Assembly: GCA_018894105.1 (NCBI GenBank)
Contig: CM032126.1
Coordinates: 22,418,391-22,482,390 of the forward strand
Source: Jacaranda mimosifolia
Taxonomy: Eukaryota > Streptophyta > Magnoliopsida > Lamiales > Bignoniaceae
Reading direction: 5' to 3'
DNA: 64,000 bases
The notes under the pieces were generated by a model that was not told the origin of the DNA, made no database searches, and worked only from the letters and a program-made list of their open reading frames with translations. A program made the position numbers and the translations under genes. How positions within the stretch are numbered: position 1 is the first letter of the stretch; each line of letters opens with the position of its first letter. This document shows positions 34,540 to 48,400 of this stretch, one piece after another.

Positions 34540-36500
34540 AATATATTAAATTGAACTTCTTATTATTGGGGGTAAAACGATACACAAAATATTTTGCATA
34601 CCTCCATGATAGAGATAACAAAATGCAAGGGAAAAATAACTCCCAGAATACTTGACAAAATAACGAAAGAAAAGCTAAGTGCCTACTGGGGGCTAGGGGG
34701 TCTCCATCAACAAGCTCCCTTGGGGCTATTATGTTAATTTTTCTAGATTTAGCTCTAGTAGAATCTCCATCTGCTACCTTAATCCAATCACCTAACCTAA
34801 TCCTCAATAAGATCCAATATGAGAGGATCCAACATCGTGAAATCCTCTCCTAAAAGATGGCCGATCTCATGCAAGATGCAACGAAAAATACGAATGACAA
34901 AATCATAGATATTAGTGGTGTGATCCAAGATAACGTCCTCTAAGGTGGCCGATGAGTGAAGTTTCTCCATCAGATCCTTGCGAATGCTAGCTACTATGTC
35001 TTGCCTACATAATACTAAATGAACTTCCAATTGCTAGCAATATAGATTCGTATTTTGAAGAGCTCAAATGTCCTTTTCTACCCACTCGTGATCATGCTGC
35101 AGTTGGTCGAACTCCTCTTTTAGATAGTATAGCCTCTTATTAGATTTCTCCAAGCAAATTATCTCATCTAGAGAACAAATTGCCTATTTGCACAACCTAG
35201 AGAAGAGATTGAGAATTTGCAAAGAAACATGAGTGAGCGAATTAGAAAGATGAATAGATAAAGTAGAGAAGCTATACTTAGACCATGAAGCTGATGATTA
35301 GCATATCAAACTATTTAGTATTGAAGATATCGAGATGTTTCTGATTGTTGATGTTGATAATAGACCTCATCTTTTGCCACCTTGGTGAACTCTCCCTAGC
35401 AAGACTTATACACAAACTCAAAGAAACCTCTCTAGAACCACCAAGAACATGCTTCGCGAGAAGTGCCAATTGAGACCTCTCTAAACATCTACTCTTCCAT
35501 GAAGTTGGAGTTTATTAAGAATAGAAGTTTTTACCTCAACTTGGCATAGTCTTTTCCTTAAAGGTACCTCTACGAAACCTTAACAATGTCCTCAACAAAG
35601 ATAAAAATTTTGTACTCTTGAGCAAAATGCTTAAGTCATTCACTTGGGAGCATTAGGCTATATGATGTTCCTAGTGAGGACCTATTTATTTTTTATGTAA
35701 CCTATAGCCTAAGAGGCCCAATTATTATGAGTTTATCGTAATAGGGAATTGGATCTTAGAAGCCCAAGATGATCCATTATAAGTTCATGAATCCTAACGT
35801 ATAGTATCAAGGCATCCTTCTCAATTTTCTATAAGTAGCCTCCCATGTAATCATTCGATATATTCGATGCATTAAGACAAGTGATATAAAATGACTATGC
35901 CCTTTTTTCATAGTTTCTCCCTAATTTAGTTTTTTCATGTCGAAAAGAAAACTCCAAGTAATTAATACTTTTCTTAAGAATTTAGATCTGAATTTAAGAG
36001 TACAACTCCCAACAAGATTTTCCATGTAGAAACAGATCCTCTCTTTTATTAAGTGGATCTCTACATGCCTCTTATTCGCAGCTCATAAATGTGCTCAGTT
36101 ACTTAACCTAGTTGCTTATTTTTTGCATATTTATCTTGGTCATGTTGGGCTGCGATCACTTGAGTGATAGGAATACCTATTTGTAGTGTTGAACCTCTCT
36201 TGCCCTTACTGAATCCTTAGACGACTCAACACTTGACTTTATAAGATTTCCACTCCAAGATATTCTTTTGCTTTAGTTCGTCAGCGTTCTTGCCTCATGG
36301 TAGGCATTCTTTATTGAAAAAGTACCTCAGAGAAACATCAAGGGCAACGACCTCCATAATAATAGTGTTGGTTGCTACGTCGTCCTTATCTAGTTTCCTA
36401 GTAATTTTTTTGCCATAGATGTCACTATTTCCTGCAATTCCACACATAGCTAATCTTTTGGTTTCATCTATCTCAAAAGATGCGTTGATTGCAAGGATAG
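34540..36500 (-). pseudogene. Antisense coding remnant of unknown family
   Basis: The minus strand holds protein-like stretches in shifting frames. Near 36480-36280: IDETKRLAMCGIAGNSDIYG and TNTIIMEVVALDVSLRYFFN. Near 35160-35040 a charged, coiled-coil-like part (LKEEFDQLQHDHEWVEKDI). At 35030-34797 a 77-codon frame with SSATLEDVILDHTTNIYDFV and a run of Leu and Asp residues at the end. It lies downstream of the gypsy C integrase and runs against it. Tat-lineage elements of other plants can carry an antisense reading frame between integrase and the 3' LTR, which would fit. I do not recognise the protein itself, and a captured host gene or a separate element remains possible. Confidence 0.35.
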
Positions 36501-37380
36501 GGATGGGGTAGTCAAATTTTGTATCTCATTATTTTTTGTGGAGTATCTACCAACACTATACATCTCCTAACGAACTTAATTTTCTCAGAATTCCAAGTTT
36601 CCCAAATACGGCCACTATTAATTTGAGACTGTCTAACAGGTCTAGCTAAAGTTATTCTAAATAGGTTCCACTTGGTGGGGTCATTATTCTGCCTTGATCA
36701 TCTCAAATTTCAGATATAAGGTTGAAAATAACATGGGGTTACAATCGTTGGGATTTCGATAAAAAAAACTCTTAAAATTTAAGTCAGTAGGGTCTGTGAT
36801 TAAAGCACAAGTATAATAGATCACCACAAAAATGTACTTGCTAATATGTGGTTGTGGATATTTGTTATAGATTGATAGGATAGATCGATCATATCAGTTC
36901 AATGTGGGTTCCCGGAATAGTGGCGTTGTATACTTCATCGACAGTGCAATTGATTAACAACAAATCCTGGGGTGTGGGGAATAAACTATTAATGGTGAGG
37001 GCAGATGGACCTTTTACTTATCCTCCCCAAATTACATAAATTTTTTTATTTGTTTGATTTTCTTTTATTTTTTCTATTACTCATCCTACATCAAGAGAAG
37101 TCTGTATGTTTAAACTTCTTTGTATAGTATATAAGCGCGCACACACTTCTTTTATGCTAGTCTAGGAGCAAAGTATAGACCAACCTCTGCGTTGTAATAC
37201 AACTTGAAATTTTTAAAAATTCCTCCGTATGTAAAATTATTTGGCTTGATTGAGGATTCTTTCCGGGATTTTAGATGGTTTGAACTTTAGTATGGTACCA
37301 TTTCACGTGAGCGTTTTGGACGTGTCCCTCCAATAAGTAAGGTAATGTGTGGTTACATTTTGTGTTGTGGATTATGTATT
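36501..37380. other. Unassigned region, possible gypsy C 3' LTR remnant
   Basis: No gene. There is a TATA-like AGTATATAAG at about 37115 and a composition unlike the very AT-rich DNA to the right. It could be the 3' LTR of gypsy C, but no second copy is visible to prove it. Confidence 0.25.
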
Positions 37381-38716
37381 TTGGGAGAATGAGTTTTGGG
37401 AGTGGGATTGGGGAATGTGAAATTTGTGTTGAGGGAATGTAATGAAGGTTTATTTATATTTTGGAAAATAGTTAGAAAATTATTTTGGAGAATTTTGGTA
37501 TGTTTTTTTAGGCTTTGTTCTTTTACATTTTGGGTGTTTTCTGAAAAATATTTTGGGAGAATGGATTTTTGGGAGAAAATTTGGAGAATATGCCAAGCGT
37601 TTCTTTCTATTTTGGGAAAACAGGAACAATAAATTGAGAATGAAATGTTTGTTTCTTTTTGTTTTGGGAGGAGACAAATTTTACTGTAAAGATCAAATCA
37701 GTTAAGTTTTTATTGGATTTGTAGAATAAAAGTGATTTTTTTATGTAATGTATGTATACATATTTATAGTTGGATGATGTGTATGTGCGTATATATATGT
37801 GTAATGATAGATATATGGTTGTAATAAAATGATGTGTAATTAATTTAATTGGTGATTTATTATGAAATTTATATTTTTATAAATTTAACATTAGGAAATG
37901 ATGTATTACTTGGAAGAAAATACTTATTAATAAATATTATTTATTTATGAAATTATAATTATATCTTAACTATAAAAAATTGGCTAATGCCATAATTATG
38001 TCATAATTATTAATATTGACTTATATAAAAAAATTAATTATTGTACATTAATTATAAACTAATTATTATTTATTAATTAAAATATAATTATTTGACTATT
38101 TATTATTTCTGATTTATGTACAAATAAAACTTAATTATTGATTTAAATAAAATAATTTATTTAATATTTTATATATGTAATACTTATAACAATTCATCAA
38201 GTTAAAAAAATAAATAATTTTATATTATATGAAATTAAATCATCTTAAATTATTTATTAAACAAATAAACATAATATTTAATTATACGTGAATGAAATAT
38301 AAACCATAATTAATATCACTACAAAAAAATATGCTTTTTACTATGGTTAACTATGTGTAGTATAAAGTTATTAAGTGTAGTAAAAAATTATTAACTACAC
38401 TTGTGCCACACTTTTCTAGTCGTAGGCATTGCGAGCTAGGTAAAAGCTTCACTACATTTTTTTAATCGTGGTAATTGACTTTTGCTACGAAATTATCTTC
38501 AATTACTATAAATTTAATGTGTGGTAAAAGCTATTAAATACACTACTATCTTTTACTACAATAAAAAAAAGTGTAGTATATAGTAGTTAATTGCCACACT
38601 TTGAAAATTGTAGTAAATACTTAAATTATTTTTCACCACAATTAAATGTAGTAAAAACCAATTAATTTGGGGAGCTTAATTTTTTCATTTATATAACACA
38701 GATAGTAGGAGCTTAT

Positions 38717-38782
38717 CAGAATTCAAACTCTTAACCTTATTCTTGTGTATGTGAAAGTAATGCCACTACGCCAATGATCACT
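38717..38782 (-). repeat. tRNA-derived SINE-like segment
   Basis: The minus strand reads ATTGGCGTAGTGGCATTAC (A-box-like) and, about 35 bases further, AGAGTTTGAATTCTG (B-box-like). Spacing fits an RNA polymerase III internal promoter. It has no clear tail or target duplication, so it is probably a captured fragment inside the CACTA element. Confidence 0.35.
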
Positions 38783-38816
38783 TTGTTATTAATTAGCTAA
38801 ATTAATATATTTGATT

Positions 38817-39130
38817 ACTTAATCAACTTTTTTTAATAATAAAAGTTATTGGAGACAAATATTTATTTTGCCTCAAAATTTAGATTTTCTTATTGTTTTG
38901 GGGAACTTCGCTAGTTAGGAAAATTAAGTATTTGATTAATTAATCAAATATTTTTTAATAATAAAAATTAGAGGAAATTTTTTATTTTACCTCTACTTTT
39001 ATTAATTAAAACCATGAGTAGTTAGGAATTTTTTAGGGGTTTTATTTGTTAATTTAGAAATTAATTAATTACTTAATATTTTAATAATAAAAATTAGAAG
39101 CAATTTTTTAATTTACCTTGAATATTATTT
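38817..39130. repeat. Three-copy repeat of about 120 bp in CACTA element
   Basis: Each unit has TTAATAATAAAA.TTA.AGG/AGC, a TTTTTTATTTTACCTC-like part, and in the first two units an AGTTAGGAA segment. The copies are diverged. Confidence 0.6.
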
Positions 39131-39198
39131 ATTAAGCATTACTTCCAACTTATTTCTCTTGTTTTCTAGTGATTCACAAGTTTCATTGTTTTATTTCA

Positions 39199-39274
39199 CT
39201 AATGAAAAAGTATGGTTAATTCATTAACTTTTTGCGCTAATGAAAAAGTATGATTAATTCATTAACTTTTTGCT
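39199..39274 (+). repeat. Two-copy 38-bp tandem repeat
   Basis: CTAATGAAAAAGTATG.TTAATTCATTAACTTTTTGC twice, nearly identical, inside the CACTA element. Confidence 0.85.
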
Positions 39275-40811
39275 ACAGTTTATGTAATTATAGTAAATGT
39301 ACAATATTATTCACCTCATATAAAAATTGTAGTAAATAAGTATATATTTTGCTACGATAAGATGAAGTGTAGTATTTAATATAACTTTTACCACACATTT
39401 GAAATTTTATACTACAATAGTAAATCATACCAAATAATCCTTTTTCACTACATTATTTTTAGTGAAGTAAAAAATATTGTAGCAAAAAGCATATTTTTTG
39501 TAGTGTATATAAATAACAAGTATTTAAATAATTAAATTAATTTTATAGGTTATTTAATTATTTTAGCTTATTGTGTAATTAATACATTATTTAGTAAATA
39601 AATTACTTAGTAATCAATCAAATAATTTTTACTTAAATTTAATTAATTTTCTCAATAATTATTTTAATTATATTAATATGTATTTATTAAATTTAATATA
39701 TTATTAAATAATAATTAAATTTGTTATTATAATTTTAAATAAATCTAAAGATTAATATTTAATGAAGATTATTTTTTTTTGAAGAAGATTAATTTATTTA
39801 TTATATCAAATTAAAATATCTTAAATTAGTTATTAAATGATTAAATGTAATATTTAATTAATATTATATTAAATATTACTAAATACATTATTCAATTTAT
39901 AAGTAATTTAATTAATTAGTTTAATTAATCTAATATGTATCTAGTAAATATATTATTTAGTAATAATATAAAAAGTATTTAATTAAATTTAATTATTTTT
40001 TGAAAATTAATTTAATTAAATTTTTAAACATAAGTTTTAGAATTTTATAACTAGTAAAATTTTAATATATATATATATATATATGGATGAGTGAAGTGAG
40101 ATAGTAATAAATGAATGAGTTATGTGAAAGGTAGAGTGAGAAAGTGAGAGGGTAGGTGGGGGAAGGTGTGGTTTTTAGGATATACGGTATTGTGAGATTG
40201 TTTTGGTAGGGCTTTTTCGGGTATAGAATTTGTGTTTTAGGAGAATAATTGGAGAATGTGTACATTTTTTAAAATTATTCTGGGAGTTGAAAAATATTAT
40301 GAAAAAAATGCAAAAGAACAAGCCCTTATATTTTGGAGAAAGATAATTTTTATTGTAGCTGTCAAATCAATGAGTTTTTATTTGATTTTTGGGGTGAAAA
40401 CAAATTTGATTATTATTTTTAATTGTATGAATAATAATAAAATATGTACTATGTATATGCATATATATATGTGATAACTGGATATAATTTTTTTAATTAT
40501 AAAAATAATGATAAAATATTATGATATGTATATGTATGTATATGAAGTTTTTGGTAATAAGCCAATTGATTTGAAAGAATATTTTTGGAATTGGTATTTG
40601 GTGTTTTGACAAAAAGTCAATCCACATATTTGATTACATTATGCCTAAATGAATTTATTTTGATAAAATGTAACCAAACATAGCCTAAGTCACTAGATAA
40701 AGGAATTCCAAATATTTAAAACGTTTCAATTCTAAACATAGAGAACATGGCTTTTGTCCTTTCATATAATGGAGTACAGCAGCTTTTACATTCCTATTAT
40801 ACTTTTTATCC

Positions 40812-40853
40812 ATTATTATTATTATTAGTAGTAGTAGTAGTAGTAGTAGTAGT
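40812..40853 (+). repeat. (ATT)n(AGT)n microsatellite
   Basis: Five ATT units run directly into about nine AGT units. Confidence 0.9.
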
Positions 40854-43170
40854 TGGCTGATAAATTCTTGATTTACAACTAATGCAAAATTTAAAATGGT
40901 GATTGGTATGCAAGATGAGATGGGAAATGAATGATGTTGATAGAATTTATCCTATACTTAATATGTATAAGAAGTGGGAAAGGAATGGGATTGTTATTCC
41001 ATGCTCGATTCCAATCATTTGATTGATAATTAGTAATAATCGATAAAAAGAGAATGGAATATTTTAAATACCCAAATTATCTATTTGTAAAAGAATATTA
41101 AAATAAAAATATATATGAATAAGTTTTTTAAAAATATTAGTTTAAACATTCTTGTGGTGGTAATTCTATAACAAGATAGTTTTAATATCACTTTTAATGT
41201 TGTTCAATTACATCAATCAATATATATTTTATATTTTATTAAGTGTGTTATATATATTTATTCAACAAATTATGTCCACAATAATTCCTTTTTTGAATTA
41301 CTATTTTTATCATTGCAACTTGGCCAGCTCACTTAAATTTTTTAATAAAATATTATAAAAAAATATGAAATATCATACAATTAGAATATCCAATTTTTTT
41401 GTGATAAAGTTAGGACTTACTGCAATTTTTTATTTAATTATGTGAGAATCCACAACTCTTTATTTATTATTATTGTGGTTTGTTCTTTCAATAATTCGAA
41501 AAGACATCGATATAATTAACATATTTATATATATCATTAGTCATGGAGATGTAACTATTTTTTTATTTTAAAAAATGAGAGTCCATATTTAATCTTATTT
41601 GTTTTATTTTTTAATTTTATAAAATATTTTATTTTTTTCATAATGTTCATAAAACATATATGTGAAAAACATGTAATCATATAAAAACATGTAGCAATGA
41701 AAAATATGGAACATAGTATTAAATATCTATAATTAAGTGATTTTTTTTATATATATTTTGGTGTTGAATTTTTTTATGATAATATTGTTAAACAACTATA
41801 AATTCATTCTCGATGAATTAGGAATAATTGAATCTTAAGCAAAGAAGGGAATGATCAAATTCGTACTTTGAAAATGTCAATTCCTTTCAAAATGGAGATT
41901 CTTATCTAAATTATATCAAACATGAATGTAGGAATTAACTAAAAATATGTATTTTATTTTCACTTTTTCCTTAAGTACCAACCAATTATGCCATGCTTCA
42001 ATAAACTTTTGGCTATTGCACTCCACCTTCACTAGTGACTCTATGTCATGATCTATATATATCAACTAGTAATTATGATATAAACCAATAGTGATGAGAG
42101 TTGGTAAAATGGGTTCCCACTAGAAAAACTATCATGTCTACCCTTGACAACAAGACGAAGAACTATTTATTCAGTCTCAAAAGTGCAATCATTTCCTTGG
42201 GGGCCTACAATTTCTCTTTTGAACATGTGAACATTATAAAAAAACCTATAATGTGATGTTGGATAACTTTTGTAAACAACGAGTTTAACTCTCCTCTGCG
42301 GTTATATTCCATTGCGAATGTATTTTGCTATGATATTTTCGGTTTCAAATTTATTATTTATATTTTTTAAAATATATTTTAAACTAAAAAGATATAACTC
42401 TAGCTTACGTTCATTCCAATTCTTTGTCCTAATTCTCCTTAAATAAAATTAAAATTTTCACCCAAAATCCAACTTTCTCTGCTAAAACATTATTTAAAAA
42501 TTAATCATTTTAAATCATTACATCATTTAAAGTTTTATATATTTTAAATCTTTAAATTATTTTTGATATAAATATATATTTTAACTATTATATCTTTATT
42601 AAAAATATAATAATTTTTGACAAAAACAAAACATTTACATAAAAATTCTGAAAGGATTTATTTTTCTCTCAAAATAAAATCAAAAATAATAACTTCATTC
42701 TCGACATATTCTCCAATGACTCTTTTAAAATTCATTTTCCAATGACAATCGAAAATAATTTTGAAATATTTTCTTACTTTTCCTAGCTCCTATTCATCAT
42801 TTTCCCTTTTTTCTTTCTTGCTCTTATTAGGCAAGGTGTGATAACAAAATTATGGTGTGTGTTAATTTCTTGATAATTTATTAGTTTTGATTATGATAAA
42901 TTTATGTGTTCGAAGCATGCCATTAAATCCAAATTATCTTCCCATTAATGCCTGCAAGAATCTGTCACTATTTCATGGAATTGCATTTTCATATTTAAAA
43001 AGATCATTTAATGATTCTAGCCTGATTAACATCTTTACTCTTGTTGCATTATTAATTAAGTCCAAAGATTATGTTCTAATTATAATTTTAATGGATTCCT
43101 ACCTTATAGATTGTTTCCTTATTTGCATATAACGGTCTCTTACCATGTTGAAACTTACAATCATTGTCAT
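40854..43170. other. AT-rich intergenic DNA
   Basis: No gene recognised. GGGAATGGAATGG-like phrases at 40917-41000 and GGAATTGACATTTTC-like phrases near 41870-41930 could be remains of a Harbinger-type MITE, but the ends do not pair clearly. The small open frame at 42887-43132 has no recognisable motif. Confidence 0.5.
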
Positions 43171-45434
43171 TGTAAGAAAGTATAAACCAAGGATCCAATT
43201 AAAAATAAATGAAAACTAAAATAAAACTTGATTCCATCTCCCCAATGATCTAATTCACGCCATCAAAGTGGATTAATGTCAAAAAATTACCAAGAAAGCA
43301 AATTCCAACCAAAGTGATGAAGATAGCTTGAACTCATTCAATGCAGTCTTCCCTGGCGCAGCAGGTTCACATCAACTTTTCCCCAACCAAATCAATTCGG
43401 AATCAGCTGAAATTTGGACATGAGATCACCAACACCTTGATGAACCTTCAATCGAAAAATCAATCAAATCAGAAAATCGAAAGCCACTCCAGAAAAGCCT
43501 CTAGGTTACTGCCTGAACAGAGGATCTCCAAAAGGCTAGCAATCCAATTGTTTTGTCTCTAATGATAAGGTCCACACATCAATGGACAATCCAATTCTCT
43601 CCAATGTTAGCTGGAAAACAAAGGATAGAAGAGCAAGGATGAAGGCTGATTTTGGAGTTAGGAGATGAAGAAAAATGTGAAGCTTCAACACATGAGGCAA
43701 TACATGCAAAATTGGAGGGAAAGTGAGAATCTAACAATTAGATGTTTGTGTGTTATACATGCTTGGCCGCCCACCCCCTATATCTATATACAGATGGAGG
43801 GAAGGTGTGATCCCAAGGTGGCATCACACCATCCTCAAGGTTGGCGCCACTTGCTTGCCAATTTGCAAGCAAGTTACATGTGAATTTAATGTGCATTTGA
43901 ATTTCATTTGGAATCTTTATTTTATCTAATGAAATGTCATCCAAATTAAATTCTAATGCACTCCAAATGAACTTTTCATTCGAATTTTTCCTCAAAAATT
44001 GATTCTTTATTTTAATTAAATTAAACACTTAATTTAATTAATTAACATTTGACTTAACTCTTAAGTCAATTAGCTTAACTCTTTAAGCTAGTTAGTGTTA
44101 ACTTTGCTCCTTAAGTTAACTTGACTAATTAATAGTCATGTGGTATCAATTAAATTAACTCTTTAATTTAATTGGTCTAATTTAACTCCTTAAATTATTT
44201 AGATCAATTTAACAATTAAATTGATCAAGCCAAAATGACCAACAATTTAGTCAACCGTTTGCCTCTAAAAATTGGTCAAGGAGGAATCTTTCAACTCTTA
44301 GAAAATTCCCCTTCATCAAGTAGGATCTCTACTTAGCTTTTGTCTGTGACCTATTAGGTTCTACCATTCATTGGACATAGGCTCACAACTTTTGTGATTT
44401 ATTGAATATCATATATTCACATTAGTCTAAACTCCTTTAAACTAATGACTCAATTCAATTAATCTCATTAATTGAAGAGTGTCCAATCTCCATGGTCGAT
44501 GTCTAACCTCAAGCCCATGGAGCCAAACTACTCTGCCGAAATGAATGCTTTTGGAGAACTATTCTAACTCTACGCTTACCATGCACATACAGTCTTTCCG
44601 TCTTCTATCTCCCGAAAGAGGCCTAGGACAGGATATTTTTCGGCTCTCTAAGAGCCTCGATACTATGTTTCTATTCCCAATATTCGATTCTCCTTTATGA
44701 CCTCATCTTTAGAAAAAGCTTTATCCAAATTGTTATACGACCTTGCGCAAGGATTTAGTGGAATCGATCATTATAAAATACATAAGAGATGCACTTTCCC
44801 TTCACAAAGATGACGAGTCGGATTCCATTTTGTATTTCACAAACCTCCATGTCTAAGTAGCTCAAACCTAACCTCAACCCAAAAGACCCTTTAAGTGGTC
44901 AACGAATAGTCAAAGCATGAGGACCTAAACATAAGGTCACTATGGATCCTCAGGTTAAAGGACTAATTATATGCACTAGCATAAGCTGGAGAACTTGCCA
45001 CTACCAACTTGCTACTATGGCTATCTAGTGGATTCTTTGGGTAGGCCTTCAGTGAACTTGTTCTTTAATAAGCACCCACTAGCATGCACCCATATCTCAT
45101 ATGGATTGCTCATAAAACGGAGCAATATCGAACTTATGGATTTATGCATCATTAATACAAGTCTATCAGATCTTAGATGCCCTGTCTCATAAGATCCTAT
45201 GACTTGAAAGATTTAAGATCACGACCGTGTAAGACTTATTTCATGATCACCACCCACTGCGTGACCAAGTCCCACACTCTTATGTGATCTAAAGGCTTCA
45301 ACCAAATGGTAGTGAAGTAATATAAGCATAAGATGAAGATAGCTGTGTAAAATAAATATCATTCAATTAAGATTGTGTTACAAGTGAAATAGTTTACAAG
45401 CCAATCTCATTGGCTGCAAGGCACTATTATAATA
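43171..45434 (-). repeat. Copia D 3' LTR
   Basis: 2,264 bp. The minus strand begins TATTATAATAGTGCC after the polypurine tract and ends TTGGATCCTTGG...TTACA, collinear with the other LTRs of the family. The family hairpin is at 43804-43830 (one mismatch in the stem). Confidence 0.85.
43781..43830 (-). promoter_or_regulatory. LTR twin hairpins, copia D
   Basis: GGTGTGATCCCA with TGGCATCACACC (43804-43830, one mismatch). On the minus strand the TATA-bearing stem CTGTATATAGATATAGGG lies downstream of it. Confidence 0.5.
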
Positions 45435-45449
45435 ATCTCCCACTTACCC
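45435..45449 (-). other. Copia D polypurine tract
   Basis: The minus strand reads GGGTAAGTGGGAGAT directly before the 3' LTR, the usual plus-strand primer site of plant copia elements. Confidence 0.75.
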
Positions 45450-45474
45450 TAAAGCCAATGCCCCATTGTCGTAA

Positions 45475-48400
45475 GAGCTATCTTCTCAAGATGTCCTTCA
45501 AAGACTTTTTAGGTTAGGGATTTAGTCAGTGGATCTGCTATATTCTCTTCTGAGGCAACTCTTTCGACACTAATGTCACCTATACCAATGATCTTTCAGA
45601 TCAAATGATATCACCTCAAAATATGACTGGATCACTGATGAGATCTTGGCTCCTAAACATGTGCAACTACACCGTTGTTGTCACAAAAGACAACTACAGG
45701 CTTAGATATGCTAGGTGCTGCAACCAACTCTTGGATGAAGTTTTTGATCCAAACTCCTTCTTTTGCAGCTTTTGAAGCCGCAATATATTCTGCCTTTGTG
45801 GTAGAATCGACCGTGGTGTCTTGTTTGGAACTTTTCCAGCTTACTGCACCACAATTGAGGCAAAATATAAATCCAGAAATGGATTTTAGGTCATTTGCAT
45901 CGAATTGAAAATTAGAATCCAATAACCCATCGGGTTTCAATTCTCCATTGCTGTATACCAAAAATAAATCCTCAGTCTTTCTCATGTACTTAAAGATTGC
46001 TGTAATGGCTATCCAGTGACTCTCACCAGGGTCGGATTGAAAATGGCTGGTAACACTTAGAACATGTGCCACATCCAGTTTTGTACATTGAGCGGCATAC
46101 ATTATGCTCCCAATGGCAGATGCATAAGGTATGTGGGACATCTTTCATCTCTCTTTCTCTATCTTAGGGGCCATATACTTGGAGAGACGAAGACCGTGTC
46201 CCATACGAAGGAATCCCTTCTTGGATTCTTCCATACTAAACCATTTTAGTATTTTGCCAAAGTAAGGGATTTGGAAAAGCCCCAGCATCATCCTCAATCT
46301 ATCTCTATAGATACGTATTCCTAATACGTAGGATGTTTTTCCCAAATGCTTTATGGAGAATTGTGTAAACAATCATGCTTTAGTACAATCTAACATTTCT
46401 CTCTCATTCCCGATTAGAAGAATGTTATCGACAGAAAGCATAATAAATTGTATACTGTTCCCACTAGCCTTTTTGTACACACATGGTTCACACACATTTT
46501 TTACAAAGAAAAATGATTTGACCATTTTGTCAAAACATATGTTTCAAGTTTAAGACGCTTGCTTGAGTCCATAAATGGATCTCTCGAGTTTGCAAATTTT
46601 CGTTCACTCTCTTTGGATATAAAACATTATGGTTACTCCATATAGATTTCTTCTTCAATGTTACAATTGAGGAAAGTAGTTTTCACATCCATTTGCTATA
46701 TCTCATAGTCATAATATACGACTATGGCAAGTAAAATTCGAATAGACTTAGGCATTGCGACTAGTGAAAAGATTTTCTCGAAATCAATACTGGGTCTTTA
46801 GTGTAACCCTTTGCCACTAGTCGCGCCTTAAAGGTCATTACCTCTCCATCGACTCCTAACTTTCGTTTATAGATCCACTTGCAACTAACGGGTACTACAC
46901 CCTCCGATGAATCTACCAAAGTTCATACTTTGTTGGAGTACATGGAGTCTATTTCGGATTTCATGGCATTAAGCTAATGTCCTGAGTATATGTCCAACAT
47001 AGCTTTCTCATAGGTCTTCAGATCGCTATTCGATTGGCCTATCTTATGAAGAAATCCGAACCTTTTAGGTTGCTTCTTGATTCGGTCTGACCTTCTTAAA
47101 GGTTTTGTGTAAGGCTCTTGATTCTCATTTGTTTCCACCATTTATGGGTTTTGATAATCATCTTGAACTTCATCAAGTTCAACAATAATGCCTTTTCTAT
47201 CTAATAGAAAATCCGTTTCCAAAAAGGTGGCGTTTCTTGAAACAAACACCCTTTTGTGATGAGGAATTATAAAAATAATAACCTAAAGACTCTCTTGGGT
47301 ATCCCACAAACTTGCACAAGATAGATCTACTATCCAATTTATCTCCCACTAACTACTTGAAGTAAGCAGGAGCCCCCAAACTCTTAGAAAAGAGTAAGAA
47401 GGTACTTTCCATACCACATCTCATGTTGTGTCTTTGGCACCGACTTTAAAGGTACTACATTTAGTAATTTCACCACCGTTTATAAGGCATATTCCCAAAT
47501 GGATATAGGCACATCGAAAAAGCTCATCATGGAGCGTACCATGTCCAACAACATACGGTTTCTCCTTTCAGCTACTCTATTGTGTTGGGGTGTGCCGGGT
47601 TGAATCCATTGAGAGAGAATCCCATTCTCCTTTAGATAACCTAAGAATTCGGTACTTAAGTATTCTCCCCCCAATCCGATTGAAGAGATTTAATACTAAG
47701 TTCCTCTTGCTTTTCTACTTCATTCCTATTCTCTTTGAACTTTTCAAAGGCTTCGGACTTGTACTTCATATGATACATATGTCCAAACCGAGTATGATCA
47801 TCGGTGAATGTGATGAAGTAAGAATAGCCTCTTCTCGCACTAACTCTTAGTGGGCCACAAACATCCGTATGGATCAAATCCAAATGACTTTTGGTTCGCT
47901 CTGTTTATCTTACAAAAAGAGCTTTGGTCATTTTTCCCTTCAGACAAGATTCACAAGTAGGAAGGTCCTCAATGCTACTAACATTTAATGTTTTGAGGGC
48001 TTTTAACTTGTTCATCATATTTTTAGAAACATGTCCAAGTCTTGCATACCATAAGATGGCATCTTCTTGGTGATCTAATTTTCTTTTAATTGATTGAATG
48101 TGAATCAATGAAGGTTGAGAATCATGTATGTACAATTCATTGTTTAATGTACCTTGTCAATTAAAGAACTATTCTTCAATGCTTTCAATATCCTATTAGA
48201 TATAGAAAAATCATATCCTTTATTATCTAAAATGGGAATAGAAATAATGTTCTTAACAAGATTGGGTATATAATAACAAAGATCAAGTACAATGCAAGCA
48301 TTTTCCAAGTCTAACTTGATTATGCCTTCAACCATGGCCGCAACATTTGCTCCATTTCTAAGGCGGAGGATTATATCCCCTTCATTGAGACTCCTTATTC

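Larger units (their letters stand above)
38317..39505. mobile_element. Non-autonomous CACTA element, complete
   Basis: 1,189 bp. Left end CACTACAAAAAAATATGCTT; the right end is its inverse, giving CACTACAAAAAATATGCTTT on the minus strand, so the terminal inverted repeats are about 22 bp. TAT on both sides (38314-38316 and 39506-39508) is the 3-bp duplication expected for CACTA. Within some 250 bp of each end, TGTAGTA/TACTACA words recur in both orientations, as in transposase-binding subterminal repeats. There is no coding sequence, so mobilisation would depend on a TNP2-type transposase supplied elsewhere. Inside are a three-copy repeat of about 120 bp (38817-39130), a two-copy 38-bp repeat (39199-39274) and a tRNA-like segment. 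Confidence 0.88.
37381..40690. repeat. Extremely AT-rich block flanked by a diverged direct repeat
   Basis: The left end (about 37500-37742) and right end (about 40290-40414) share the order TTTTGGAG or TTTTGGGAGG, A.AAATTTTTATTGTA, TCAAATCA..AGTTTTTATT.GAT and ATAAAAGTGATT. Words such as AGGCTTTGTTCTTTTACATTTT (37509) and its inverse AAAAGAACAAGCC (40310), and CCAAACATAGCCTA (40672), are typical of hAT- or Harbinger-type terminal repeats, but I found no convincing target duplication. No gene is present. Confidence 0.35.

Noticed and set aside
37396..37677. Plus and minus frames rich in Phe, Trp, Lys
   Set aside because: Low-complexity T/G-rich DNA, part of a repeat; no protein motif.
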